Shown here: positions 1 to 11,919 of the stretch, one piece after another
Layout of the letters: the number at the start of each line of letters is the position of its first letter
Numbering within the stretch: position 1 is the first letter of the stretch
Assembly (NCBI GenBank): GCA_028622995.1
Contig: JAJQJQ010000003.1
Span: 3,720,001-3,784,000 of the forward strand
Direction of reading: 5' to 3'
From: Panagrolaimus kolymaensis
Lineage: Eukaryota; Nematoda; Chromadorea; Rhabditida; Panagrolaimidae
DNA: 64,000 bases
Notes under the pieces: model-generated
The model's database searches: none
What the model was told of the DNA's origin: nothing
Seen by the model: only the letters and a program-made list of their open reading frames with translations
Program-made: the position numbers and the translations under genes

Positions 1-2923
1 AAAAGAACAAAAACGGCAAAAAAAAAGTGAGAAGATTTTCTAGATAGATAAAACTTGTTATAAATAAATAAAGTAAATGTTTAGCAGAATTGCTAAATTA
101 AAAAAAGAAGAGAAAAGAAGAGAATAGAAGCGCGGCGGCATAAAACAAAAGTTTTTCGTTTCATTTTTTTATTTTATTTTATTTTCGCTTTATTGTTGAA
201 CAATGCCTTCTCCTCTTCTTCCATTTTAAAAGCTGCCATAAAAGTTAAGGATTCAAATTACAACGACAACAAATTTGCCAATCCTCTGCCACCCAAAATT
301 AAGCAATCATTGAAGAAAAAAAGAAAAACTATCAAATGTCTTTATTTTCAAGATCAAAGGCCGCTTGGTTGCCTCTCTGATATTTACCAAATTCCTATGT
401 ACGTAAAATAATTGTGGACCCACAAACTTTTTTAAAATAATAAAATAAAAAATACCTCGAAATTAGTTTCGGTTTTCTTCATTTTTATTTTAAATATTTG
501 ACAATCGACAAACAACCTGTTAGTACAACAACAAAATTTCTTATTTGGAAGAAATAAAAGTCTTTAAGCCGCCCAGAAAAAAAGAGACAATCGAATTGGA
601 TTAAAATTGAAAATCGGTAGTTTAGCAAATTTGTTTCTCTCTTCCATTTGGCTGTACTAAGTTCAAAGAAAGAAAAAAATGATGGCACCTCTGAAGCTTA
701 ACTAATTTGCCCTCCAATAAAAGAAAAAGAAAACTTGAAAAAAAGTCTGAAAACCATGTCAAGAAATTATAAAGTATTTGAGGAGGGCAATTTTTTTCAT
801 GTAAAAGAAAAAATGACTATTCTCGAAAACGTAAAAAAATGCTAAAAGGATAAAAAGAAGCATTGCGCCTAATTGCACTTTCGTAGAGTTACTCTTGCAA
901 AAAAATCCTTTAGGATTTATTTTCTTTTAGCTTTTTGATACCTAATGCATTTGCTCTTTAAAAAAAATCGGTTTAAAACATTACCATAATAGAAATTTAA
1001 GCAACAAAAAAAAGAAGGCAAAAAATATTTAAATTTTAAATAAAATTAAATAAATGGACATTATTTTTTTCGAAATGGAAATTAAAAAAGGAACAAAAAA
1101 GCTTTTTGTTTTTCTATTTATCTTCTTCCACTTCCTTCGATCATCATTTCATCGCCCCTTAATCAATAGCAATAAAAAATTTGTTATTTAAGAATGAATG
1201 TGGTGAATATAACAGGCGTTGGAAGAAGAAAAAGAAAGGGACTTTAAACACGGTGCAGAAAAAAAAAATAAAAATAAAGAGAAAACACAATAGTGAAAAA
1301 AAAGAGAAGAAGAGACAATTGCAATTGGCAGAATTTCATTTCATTTTTTATTCTTCTTCTTGCGCTTTTTTTTGAAACTTGTTCAAAAAACACTACAACG
1401 AAACAACACAATTCTACTTCGTCTTCATCGTCCATTCAATTTCATCGATTGCGGAAATTGTTAATATGGCACTTATCTTACATACAAAAATAAGAAAGAA
1501 CAAAAGTGCGACGATGAAAAAAAAATAAAATAGAAAAAGAAAGTAACTAAAATAAAAGAAGACAACGATATTGAAAAATTTATATATATCGCAGCAAAAT
1601 TTAGGGTCTCTTTAGTAGAAAAATGTTAGACTATTACCATTATTTTTTTTATTAAAAAATTATCAAATCAATGATTTTAATATACACACAAACTTTTACA
1701 AAAATAAAATAAGCGTTTTTTTTTTGCTCACGTGTGAGGAACAAACGAGTGGAAGAAAAATAAGTGTCTTGCGCAAGACAACCTTTTGTTGTTTGAATGA
1801 ATGAAGAGAAAAAAGTAAACACTTTTTTGCATATATCCTCTTCAACAACAACAACTTGATCCAAAAAGCTCATCCTTAGTTGTTAGGATTCACAAAAAGA
1901 AAGATAAATACAAAAAAAAGAAGAAAAAACTCAATTCTTGTAAAAAAATAAATTTATTTTTAGCGCGAGACAGAACGAAAACGAAAGAAGAAGAATGAAT
2001 TTTTTTATTGTTGTTGAAAAACTTAAAGCGCGTACACATTTTATTTTATTATTTTTAACGCGACTTTTAAACACAAAACATGGAAACACGATCTTTCCTC
2101 TTTCCTTTTTTTTCCTTTGCTATTTTACCAATTAAGGTTGTTAAAAAAGAGCAAGTTTTTATGCTTGCTTTTCTGCTAATGCTTAAAAAAATACAATGAC
2201 TAATTATTTGACTAAGAAAAACTTTGAAAAAAAGAACAAAAAAACCTTTTGTTTTTAACGTGATCAGCACCTTCAAATCAGCTTTTTTTTGTGATGCAAG
2301 AGTAAAAAAATGACAAAAAAACATACAAATAGTGAGAGACAGAGAGAGCATCAACAAGCGAGCAAGCGTAAAGGCGCATTTCCTTTTGCAAGCAGCGTGT
2401 ACTTTTTTTTCATCTTCTTCGTTTTCTCTCTGTACAACCATTCCCTGAGCAACGTGATGACGCCTTTCACGCACATGCGCGCATATCGATGATCATTGGA
2501 AAAAAGGAAGGAAGAGTGATGGGTTAAAAAACTTTTAACTTTATTCAAAAGTGATAGTCCTTGGGCTTGAAATTAGATTAATTTGGGCATTTTTTTTAGC
2601 TAAAAATAATAACTATCAAGATCCGCTATTATATATCCGTTATTTTTAAAACCTGTGATGTTTTTGTGTTTTAAAAAATATATACAAAAGAAACATTAAG
2701 AAAATAATAAACTTTGTGATTGAATGAAAAAACAAAAAAGAACAACATTTCAATTTGTCAAATTTTCTTTCCTTCCTAATGATGACGATTATGTTCTTAT
2801 GTGAACAATATTCACAAAATATTACAGAAAATTAAGGCAAGAAATTTATTTCTTTTTTTAAAATTAGAAACCAATAATCAAAATTTTGTTCTAACAAAAT
2901 TATTTTTTAAACTAAAAACTTAC
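1..2923. other. gene-poor AT-rich region
   Basis: I see no convincing gene here. The stretch is dominated by A and T runs. Open frames up to about 135 codons occur (for example 2067-2474 on the minus strand), but they lack a proper start, family resemblance or splice partners. It may be intronic sequence of the minus-strand gene whose likely first exon lies at 2924-3007. Confidence 0.5.
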
Positions 2924-3007
2924 CTCATCTGATTCTTTACTATTATTCATTCTTCGATGGAACACACGCAGCGAAAGCGCTAATGATCGAAATTTCATTT
3001 TCGGCAT
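2924..3007 (-). CDS. probable first coding exon of an unidentified gene
   Basis: The minus strand opens with ATG at 3007 and reads 28 codons without a stop, starting MPKMKFRSLALSLRVF. It ends exactly at a consensus donor, GAG followed by GTAAGTTTTT, in phase 0. The peptide is basic, not hydrophobic, so it does not look like a signal peptide. The composition is clearly more balanced than the surrounding AT-rich sequence. No following exon could be fixed within 1-2923, so the rest of the gene would lie beyond a long intron or outside the window. No function can be assigned from 28 residues; a chance open stretch beside a chance donor remains possible. Confidence 0.4.
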
Positions 3008-3376
3008 AATGAATATGAAATTATAAAATAATACTTCTTCTTTTAAAAATAAAGGTTTTCTTTAAAATTCACGTGTCGTTGATTTTTTCCTATGGGAAAA
3101 AAATATTTTATAGAATGATATTGCCGGTGTGAATGAAATAGCTGCAACAAACAATTCACACGGGGCGCTATTATTATACTTATTTTTCAATAAACCACAC
3201 AACGTAGTATTAGTAATAGTAGTAGTGCCATTTTGCCTGAAGAAAAGAAAGAAGAATAAAAAGAAAAAAATTGAGAGTAAATTCTTTCGCATCCAGTAAA
3301 AAATAAATATATTTAAGAAAGTAAAATCTCCTTTCTTTAAAGACTGCGCGAAACCTTGGCAACACGTAAGATTTGG

Positions 3377-3412
3377 TAAAAATAAAATAAAATAAAATAA
3401 AATAAAATAATA
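3377..3412. repeat. AAAAT tandem repeat
   Basis: About seven copies of a 5-base AAAAT/AATAA unit in a row, a simple-sequence repeat in AT-rich DNA. No function is implied. Confidence 0.85.
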
Positions 3413-4422
3413 AGAGATAATTAAAAAAAAGTTTTGTAAAAATATTTACACGTGAATAAAAAATTATCTTGGAAAATATAGTAAAATGAAGGAAAAACAA
3501 TGACAATTTTTAGGAATGTAGACACATATTAAATCTGATAATTCTGGCATAACGAAAAAGGTAAGTAATTAAAAATAAAGTAAAAGTAAAAAGACGCTAA
3601 TAATTTTTAAAGGAATAAAAAGATTAATCGCCTATCTTTTCAATAAAATAAAATGAGACAGAGTCTCAGAAAATAATGAAATCAAAAGAATAAATAAGTT
3701 TACATATTCATTCTTCCTTTCTGCTCTGCCGTTTCTTGACTTCATTTTTTGTTTTTTGAAATTGCCATAAAAAAATTTCTGTAAACAAGATTTGACAAGA
3801 ACGAAAGAGAGATAGATATTGTTTTAGAAAAAATTATATGTTCCAACAAAAAAAGCAGATCATATGGCAAAAAAGTCTTATTTATTTTTTATTTTTCACA
3901 TATAAAAAAGTGTCAATAGTCTTTCTTCTCTCAATATTAAAAAAAACAAAATAGATAGACGAAGAAATAAGGAAATAAATGCGACAAGTTGCGTCCTTTG
4001 GCGCTTTAAACGGAAATTAGCATGCTTAATGGCAAAAAAATATATATATAAAAAAATAAACTCACTGAAACATTTTTTTATTTTTTTAGTTACTAAAAAA
4101 AGAAAGATAAAAATGCGATTAACTAAGAAAAAAGAAAAAGAAAAAAAAGAGAAAATTGTTTCTGAAAAAATGGTTAGTTACTTTTAAAAAACTTTTTTTA
4201 CCTATTGATAAAACAAAATGTGTTAAACGTTCTTCCTTTATTTGTTATGTGTTTTTTTTTACTTTCACACTTAAGTCTACTTTTTTTGTGTGTTGACATG
4301 CTGTGAAATTCCAATACACAGCGGGAGGGTTTCTTCCTTCCTTTCATCCATCTTCCTTTTCTGGATGGTGGACGGCGACGAGTAGTTCAATCTGATGCTT
4401 CCGGCACACCACTGCCACCAAC

Positions 4423-4443
4423 CAAGTAAGTAAGTAAAGTAAG
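4423..4443. repeat. AAGT tandem repeat
   Basis: A short run of AAGT units, partly imperfect. On the plus strand it also creates several overlapping donor-like GTAAGT strings, so donor scores here should be distrusted. Confidence 0.6.
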
Positions 4444-7400
4444 TGGAGAATAAAAATAAGGGAGGATGCGCGAATTTGTGGCAACAACATCCATAAGAAA
4501 TTGTTGCTTGTTGAAGAAAAAAAAAGAAGGAACAAAAAAAACTTGGTAGAAGTAAGAAAAGGTTTAATCACTTCCGTTATTAAAATTTAATTGTTGCAAT
4601 ATTTATTTTTTTAATGGCACTAAACGGAATCTTTGTAAAAAATTTTTTTTAAAAGTAAGTAGAAAAATGCAGTGAATGTGTGTTTTTTTAAAGTAGCTTT
4701 GAGTAAAGAAAAAAAGCGCAGGCGGAAAAAAAGAGGAAGAAGATGGCAAAAAAATATATAAGCAAAGTAGTGAGTGATAAACTGAGAGACTTCTTGAGTT
4801 GTAGTAGACATAATTAAATTTGATACATCCACAACTCTCAGAAATATGAATAATAATAATCTTGGGTTTTTGTTTTTAGAGGTTTAAAGGTCAACGAAAA
4901 TATGGTTTTTTGTGTCGAACGAAATAAAGTTAACAAAAGATGACAAGAAGACGACAAACATATAAAAAAGACAGAATTTTTTTGCAAAAAAATGTAAGTA
5001 AAACAAAATTATATTATCTTTCCAAGTATTGTAAACTCTTATTATATTTTTAACTCATTTTATGGAGAAAAAGAAAAAAGTTTTAAATTTTTTTTGAATT
5101 TTTTTAAAACAAGATTATTCACACCCGCCGCGCCGCATATGAGCAAGTAAAATTACGTAAAAAGTAGAAGACTCAACTGATATTTTAAGACTTTGGCTTT
5201 TTAGTAAATTAAAGGTGTCTGCTTTAAAAAAATGTGAAGAAATTTTGACTCTTTTATATTAAAAAAAATTAAAAAAGCTTATTATAGTATTTATTCAAAA
5301 AATTCAAAAACACAAACGACAAAATTAAAAGTTGTATTCAGCAAATTCCGTAGTACAAAGTTGCCCGTTTTCTGGACAACAAGAAGCCTAATTAGAAAAG
5401 TATTTTGTCCAACTTACATACATATTTATTTATTTTTCAAGAGAATATTCCAAGAAACTTTCTTATTTAAATATAAAAATTGTTTACTTCTTGAAAGGAG
5501 TAAGATGAATATATTTTTTGAAAACTACAAATATAACCCATAAACAAAAAAACCTTTGGTTATTTTATTTTAAAAGAAAAAAGAATGGAAAAATTTTTAA
5601 TAAAAGAAAATATGACGTTATATTATTTTTTTGTTCAAGCACCCTCATCAAAAGAAGCCAAAAACTTTTTCATCTTTTATTCTTTCTTTCTTCCAATATT
5701 AAGCTTTTTAAATTTATTAAGCGACAATTGTCGTCAAAAGGCAAATAACATCCGGAGGAATTCGTAAGTCATAAAGCAACAAAGATAGAAAAGAGCAAAG
5801 TGCATTTTTGATGTTGCATCGTCCATTTTTTTTTGCCCGCAAAATTTCCAGGTCAAAACTGCAACAAAAAAGAGGAAGAGAAGAACGCTAATATTTTTGC
5901 ATTTTTGGTTGGTTGTAATCATTTTTATATAACCAAACCAACGACGGCAAAAATGAAATTATGGGGAAAATAAAATATAAAATAAGTCTTTTGTGTAAAT
6001 TAAAACAATAAAAAAGTCAATCATCGTCTTAAGGGAAGTGTATTAAAAAAATAATAAGAAAAGGATAAAGAGGGAACTTTTTAAAATTCAAGAAATTGGC
6101 AATGAACTTGGTGTACTTACTTTTGGCACGAGATGATTACTGTCAACAACCGCCAGTTGTTAATTAAATTTTTTTATTATTATGCGGAGGTGAACTTTTT
6201 TGATGAAAAAAAAAACTTTGAGAGAAAAACAAAAGGATATAATACGCAATAGATTGGATCCAAAAACAAAAAAAAAAGATAGTTAAAAAATTATCAAAGG
6301 TGTGAAATGAGAGAACGAAGAAAAGCTGCAGCTGCTGTTGTTGATGTGTTCACTAATTTTTTTAAAGAAGCATATGATCAAATTACATACATGAGAAACA
6401 ACAACTAATATAACTAATTATTATTTCATTTAACAACAGCAAAAAAAAATTTTTTACACCATACTTTGTTTTTCTTTGTTGTTGTAAGGAATCAAACTTC
6501 AAGCAAAAACAATCATAATTTTTTGTTGTTGCTATCACTTATGATAAAAAAAAATTAAAAATCATCAGAATGAATGCAAAATGATAAAAAAATATAATGA
6601 TTCAACTAACTTTTGCTTCCTCATGCTTATTTCTTCTTTTCTTCTTTTTATTAAATGTAGCACTTTCAAAAAAATAATAACATAAAATACGTATGTAAAT
6701 GATTTATATAAATATGTAGTTCAGTCATAAGAAGAAATTTAAAAAAAATCATCAAAAAGAAGAAGTGGAAAAAAAGAGAAATAAATAAGACATATTTAAG
6801 ACAGCTTTACTAATAATGATGCTTCCTCTGAACAGAGATGTCCAAAAAAATAAAAACCATGTATAAAATGCAATGAAAAAAAGTAGTAGAAACAACTAAA
6901 CTCATAACTTGAGCCTCGCACTCCTCCTTCTTCCACCCTCTGGCAATCTTAAATTTTCTTTTTTTTCATCTTATTATTTTGGAGCAATTTTTGGACAAAC
7001 CTTATATTTTCCTCATTTCCTTTTTCATTTATAAAAAAGACGTAGTACCACTAAGGGTCAGATTACTTTCAGTAGTGAAAGAAAAAAGCAAAAATGACTA
7101 AAGAAATATTTTTTTAATGACATTAAATAAACCAAACCCCATACATTTTGCTACATTTGTTTTTGCATTGAGATAAAAAACAAAGTTTATCCAAATTTTA
7201 TTTGTGTCAGATTTGGAGTTCGTTTATGTACCATTATTCCAAAATCGATGATTCTATTTAATAAAAGAAGTGTCCAAAAATAAATAAATAAATAAAAGAC
7301 GAGGAAAAATAAAAAAACGAATTAATGAGTTTACGCGTCTTTTGGTCATTGGTGGTGCCTTGCTATAACTGTGAGAAATTTCTTTTTTCAAAGTTTTTGC

Positions 7401-7571
7401 TGTATACTTTTTTTCTTCTTTCTTTTTTTCTTATAAAAAATTGATGAAAGCGTATAAGATGGCATTATATATTCCAATGCTTTTATTTTTAAAAATGCTT
7501 ATTACATGTCAAATCAACAAGAGCGAGGGCGAGAAAAAAAAGAGTAAGAAAAAACAACGAAGAAAAAAAAT

Positions 7572-9316
7572 TTAAATACAAAAAACGAGTGCACATCCAT
7601 TAAATACATCTGAAAGAATGGCGGAACAGCGGTCATCATCAATACTTATAACAAATGCACCTCTTTCACATCCACTTTTCTCACTTTCTTTTTGACATGT
7701 TAGCGACTCAAACGTGGGTTGACTTCCATAACGTTGCTGAATTCTAATAGAAATTTCATCAACAAGTTTAGGAATAAATGGTGACACTTTCGTTGTAAGT
7801 TGAGCTGCGGCTTTGAGGGTTTTACATTCCTTTTTATTTATAATTCGCTCGGTAATAAGATTATAATCAAAATTATCTTCAATATAAACTTCAGTTTGGA
7901 AGGGTTTGCGATCATCTGCTTGCTCAGATGGAAGCTGAAATAGTTTTTAATGGATTCTTAAGATAACGAATTAGTAACTCCTTACCACTCCATCAACATA
8001 ACGGAAACGATCATCAATAAATTTGATGAATCTTTTTTCGATAATTGAACGCTTGTAAAATTTAAGAATATCCTAAAAGCTTGTGCTTAGAAAGCCGATG
8101 ATAGTAAATTAAAACAAACTTCGGTAGGTTGGAATAATTCTTCCTTTTCATAATGATTTGCATAAAATAACCGATTTCTTCGCATTACAATGTTTGAAGG
8201 ATCCAATAACAATGAATTTGACACTGATTGAGCGGCATCTCGTCCTCTTTGTACTGTAAATATTTCATTACCCTTAAACTACTGAAGATCTCAAAAAAAC
8301 TTACAATTAAATTGACAAACATGCAAATATTCAAAATATGAGGATAAAAAGTTTTTAATTTTATGCCCATTAACCTTTGATAATGTATCAATGCAATTAG
8401 TTTTGCAACGAAGAACCGATGTGTAAATGCTTGTCATAACTATACTCATTTCAGGATTATCTCCTTGCATCGTTCCCCAATCAAGATAATCTTCACACAT
8501 CATTCGACATCTTTTTTCTTCTTTAAATAATGCGTTTAATGAAAGATCAAAATGTTCAACGCATTGTAGCCAATCGCCATCTTCATAAGCTTGTGTGGCC
8601 GACATATAATAACGCTAAATGAAATAATTAAAGCTATAACTTTTAGGGTCAAAAAAAGAGAGTACCTCATATCCCATTTGAAGGGCATCAAACATAAATG
8701 AATTATCAAAATCTTTTTGTTCTCGATAAAAATCAAGATTTGCAATAGTATCCACATTTCCTGGATGAGCAACCAAATATGTGAAAGCATTTTTAACAGC
8801 ATTGTTAAGATCCCCCAATTTCCAATAACAAAATTGTAAATAATGGTATGGTTTGCGATCTTGAAATTCTTCATAAACATCATAATTTGACATGGTAGGG
8901 CGTTGTTCAGTGAATTTTTCTATTCGGCATCTAAAAATTTTTTTAAAAATCGTTTTTGATTTATTAGTTTTTTTTTCTTCAAAATACCTTAAAAGACATA
9001 AAGCTTTTTGAGCAGTTCCAAAAGCGATACCCATTTTGATCAAATTATGATCATCCAAAGCTATAATTTCCGCAGGGCTTTCATTGATTTGCATTTCACA
9101 TTTTTCTCTGCACCATAATGTTTCATCTCGATAATAATGATAGTCTTCGATAGCTCTTAACATAAATCCAACACAATCATGCCATTCTTTATCCGTGTAT
9201 GATCGTTTACCATATTTATAAAGATTTTCAAACGTTAATTCAGGTTGATCGGGTGAAGCATAACAAAATAAAATAATATAGCAAGAAGAAAAAATAAAAG
9301 CCAAAGTTTTCCACAT
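7572..9316 (-). CDS. leprecan/CRTAP-family ER protein, catalytic half degenerate
   Basis: Six exons: 9316-8988, 8930-8666, 8614-8305, 8253-8120, 8072-7986 and 7934-7572. All phases agree and give about 495 residues. An N-terminal signal peptide (about residues 1-20) precedes helical repeats carrying the CXXXC pairs typical of prolyl 3-hydroxylases and CRTAP (WCREKC, RCRMMC, RCKTNC). Family members modify or chaperone collagen in the endoplasmic reticulum. The segment ITERIINKKECKTL matches the entry to the prolyl 3-hydroxylase catalytic region. What follows is short, and I see no HxD...H iron-binding triad and no ER-retention tail. It is therefore probably a CRTAP-like non-catalytic partner, not an active hydroxylase. 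The first intron (57 bases) is a multiple of three and stop-free. The fourth uses a GTTTGT donor. The GC-richer patch at 9370-9470 is the likely promoter side. Confidence 0.8.
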
Positions 9317-9877
9317 TTAAAAAACCAGACAATGAATAAGAAGAAGCAAAGGAAAAAACACAACTAGCCAATGGTTCAATAAATGCCCCTCGACTTGGCT
9401 AGAACACGGCTGCCGACCAAAAGCAACCAAAGGCAAGATTTTTGACCTCGCCGCAAGCAAAAATCGATCGATAGAAATTTTTAAAAAGAAAAAAGAGATG
9501 CATCAATTTGTTTATAAAAAAGGCCAAGAATAAAAATAAGGAAAAGTTTGTCCAAAGCATTAAATATTGGAAGCACTCTTCAAAATGCTTTTCAGAAATA
9601 TTTTCAAAAGTAAAAAAGCATAAAATACTTTAAAAAATTTATAAAAAAAGTTAGAATTAATTATGCAATTTTTAAAGTAGAGTTTAACTAAGTCTTTAAA
9701 CTCCGCGATAAAAAAATTAGGTTTAATAATATTTTTTTGCTAATCACCTAAATAAACTTTTAAGTATCATAATTCATTGATAAAAATGAAGTATGCTGAT
9801 TTATTTATTGACTCAATACATGTTATTTACAATAAGTTTGTTACATTATACATATTATATTACCGAATATTATTAAT
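9317..9877. other. intergenic, upstream of the leprecan-like gene
   Basis: The segment 9360-9475 is richer in G and C than its surroundings and lies just before the start codon of the minus-strand gene at 9316, so it is the likely promoter or 5' untranslated region. The rest (9476-9877) is AT-rich with nothing recognisable; it is the 3' flank of the SXP/RAL-2-like gene. Confidence 0.4.
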
Positions 9878-10928
9878 TTACTTTCCACCCAAAAGTCCGC
9901 TCAAAAGGCCACCACCATTTCCTCCATTTCCACCACCAAGGAGACCACCCAAAAGTCCGCCGCCATTTCCACCAAGAAGTCCGCCAAGAAGGCCATCATC
10001 ACCCAAAATGCTTGAAAGAAGTCCTTCAGGGCTTAAAAGGCCATTCAAAAGATCAGTTCCAAGAAGGCCGCCGGTAAGGATGTTTAAAAGTTTCTTAACA
10101 GTTTCAATGATACCGGTTAAACCATTTCCGAGTAAACCATTGAGGATGCTATCAACTTGGAGAAGACCTTTAAGATTGAGGTTATTAAGATTGAGAAGAC
10201 TTCCAAGATCTTTTAAAAGTTGGTCAAGAAGCTTTTGAATGTTTGTAAGAAGATTAGAAACAAGATTTCCAATAGCTTTATCTTGATCAAGTAAAGTTAA
10301 AGCATCGTTATTGATGATATCCTGAAATTAAAGAATTTAGTATTTTGAAATATCTTTTGCTTCAGTGACTTACAGCAAGTTGTTGAACAAATTTTCCAAG
10401 TTCGGGTGAAAGATTATTAGCAATTTTTTGGACGCTATCAAGGGTTGAACCAACTTTACCTTGAACATCTTCTTTGATGGAATTGTACAAATTTGTAAGG
10501 TTGACATCTTTTTGTCCAGAAACCCATCCATCAATTTCTTGTAAAATTTCTGAATGAGTTAAGTTTTCATTTGCAAGCAATTTTGAAAGTTCATCCAATT
10601 GAATTTGTGAAAGTCCGGGAAGTAATTGTTCGAGGATATTAATGACTTTATCGAGAAGGACACGAACCACTCGAACTACATCTCCAACAAGACCGTCTAA
10701 TCCGGCGTTGAGGGGCAAAACTTTTAGGATAGATAAAATTCCATCTGGGCCACCTAATAAACCATCAAGTCCACCACCAAGCCCAGCTGAACCAGATGTA
10801 TCAGAAGGCAATGATGGGACAGTTACCCCACCACCACCAAGAAGACCTCCAAGTAAATCACCTGTTGGTGCTGCAGAGAATGCACTCACAGAAAGAAGCA
10901 AAATAACAAGAGAAGCTTTATTAAACAT
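9878..10928 (-). CDS. SXP/RAL-2-like secreted protein with Gly/Leu-rich ends
   Basis: Two exons, 10928-10374 and 10321-9878, joined in phase 0 across a 52-base intron with a GTAAGT donor; 332 residues. I chose the ATG at 10928 because it opens a clean signal peptide (MFNKASLVILLLSVSAFSA). After it comes a Gly-rich stretch (GDLLGGLLGGGG). A middle helical region of about 110 residues contains LSQIQLDELSKLL and NLSPELGKFVQQL, which resembles the SXP/RAL-2 (DUF148) domain of secreted nematode antigens. The last 45 residues are repeats of GGLLGG and GGNGG. SXP/RAL-2 proteins are nematode-restricted and often made in glands, hypodermis or amphids. Signal peptide and structure are seen directly; the family call is inference. 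It could instead be a generic glycine-rich cuticle-associated protein. Confidence 0.65.
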
Positions 10929-11427
10929 TTTTAAACTCAAATGGATGATTGAATCACAAAAAAATGATATCGTTTAAAAAATTTGATGCCGCTTTTATAC
11001 TGGGCAATTTGATTATTGAACACCATTGTTTTGATCAAAAAATAATTATAATCCCATTGTTTTTAAAAACATTGTTAGAAAGTTTGCATAAATTAATGCT
11101 TTAACAATCCATAATTCCAAAAGTGACTAAAATTTAAAAAATTTGGTGAAATTCCATTTTTTTAACATTGATCACAAATGTTTGCATAAATTATTGACTT
11201 TAACTTTCAATGTTTGCAAGAAAAACAAGCGATTAAAATAAAAATAATAAAACATTGATCAACTTTCTTTGTTTTTTTCTCTTCTAAACATCAATATCCA
11301 TTGATTTATGAATGTTATCGGTTTACAAGAGATTAATTTTTTTAAAACAATTATTCCATTTCCAACTTATTTTAAGATAAGTATCGAAACTTTTAAAAAG
11401 ATGTTTGTAAGTTAAAGTGAAAGTTAA
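10929..11427. other. intergenic, promoter side of the SXP-like gene
   Basis: AT-rich with several scattered CATTG/ATTGATC-like repeats (for example around 11037, 11166 and 11253). No reading frame and no RNA gene was recognised. It should contain the promoter of the minus-strand gene at 10928. Confidence 0.4.
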
Positions 11428-11919
11428 TTAGCGTATAGCGGATTTATTCATTTTGGTACAACTTATAAAATAATGTTCAAAATCTTTTGTTATTGGTATT
11501 TCCGCGCGAAGTTCCTGATTTTTTGGTCTTAATTGTATCATTTCTTTGTCAAGCTTACTTTGCCCCGGCCCAGGTAAATTATTATAAAACATGTTATCAG
11601 CATAATAAACAGTGGGTGGATCTAATAAAGTGCACGTGACAGGATCGTGAATTTCAAAACCATATCTAAAATCGGGAAAAAATCTAAATAAAAACAGGCT
11701 TAAAATAACTTACTTGTTTGCTAAATTACATAAACATTCTCCTTCTTTAGCAATAGCTAAAAATTGTGTGCCATCTTCACAAACAAAAACTAAAGTTATA
11801 TTTCCATCTTGATCAGCTTCGGAAGAGCCATCTGATTTAAAATAATTAATATTTCGCCCAGTTTTTAATAATATTGTTCGAGTAAATGAACGAAAAACAT
11901 GATGCAAATTTATTGACAT
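11428..11919 (-). CDS. ferredoxin-fold paralogue lacking all Fe-S ligands
   Basis: Two exons, 11919-11714 and 11665-11428, phase 2; 147 residues. It aligns without gaps over the core of the normal adrenodoxin-type ferredoxin at 13696-14218, from YGFEIHDP (opposite NDIEVEGA) to NNLPGP (opposite DKLPEP), and again at QELRAEIPI opposite SRLSCQIIL. The intron sits at the same codon in the same phase in both genes, so they are duplicates. All four cluster cysteines are replaced (by Val, Asp, Thr and Ala). It therefore cannot bind a normal 2Fe-2S cluster. The N-terminus is basic with few acidic residues and could still target mitochondria. The frame is intact with good splice sites, so it does not look like a dead copy. 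Its role is unknown; a non-electron-carrying regulator is one guess. Confidence 0.75.

Larger units (their letters stand above)
3008..7571. other. gene-poor AT-rich intergenic region
   Basis: No gene can be supported. A weak minus-strand donor-like site lies near 6113 (an open stretch followed by GTAAGT) and could be an untranslated or first exon of the gene at 2924-3007. Short tandem repeats are present. The region ends at the 3' side of the leprecan-like gene. Confidence 0.5.

Noticed and set aside
2067..2474. 135-codon minus-strand open frame
   Set aside because: It has no ATG at its start, no family resemblance, and its content shifts from charged to low-complexity; it is best read as chance.
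9777..10238. Proline- and arginine-rich plus-strand frame
   Set aside because: It is the antisense shadow of the Gly/Leu-repeat end of the SXP/RAL-2-like gene.
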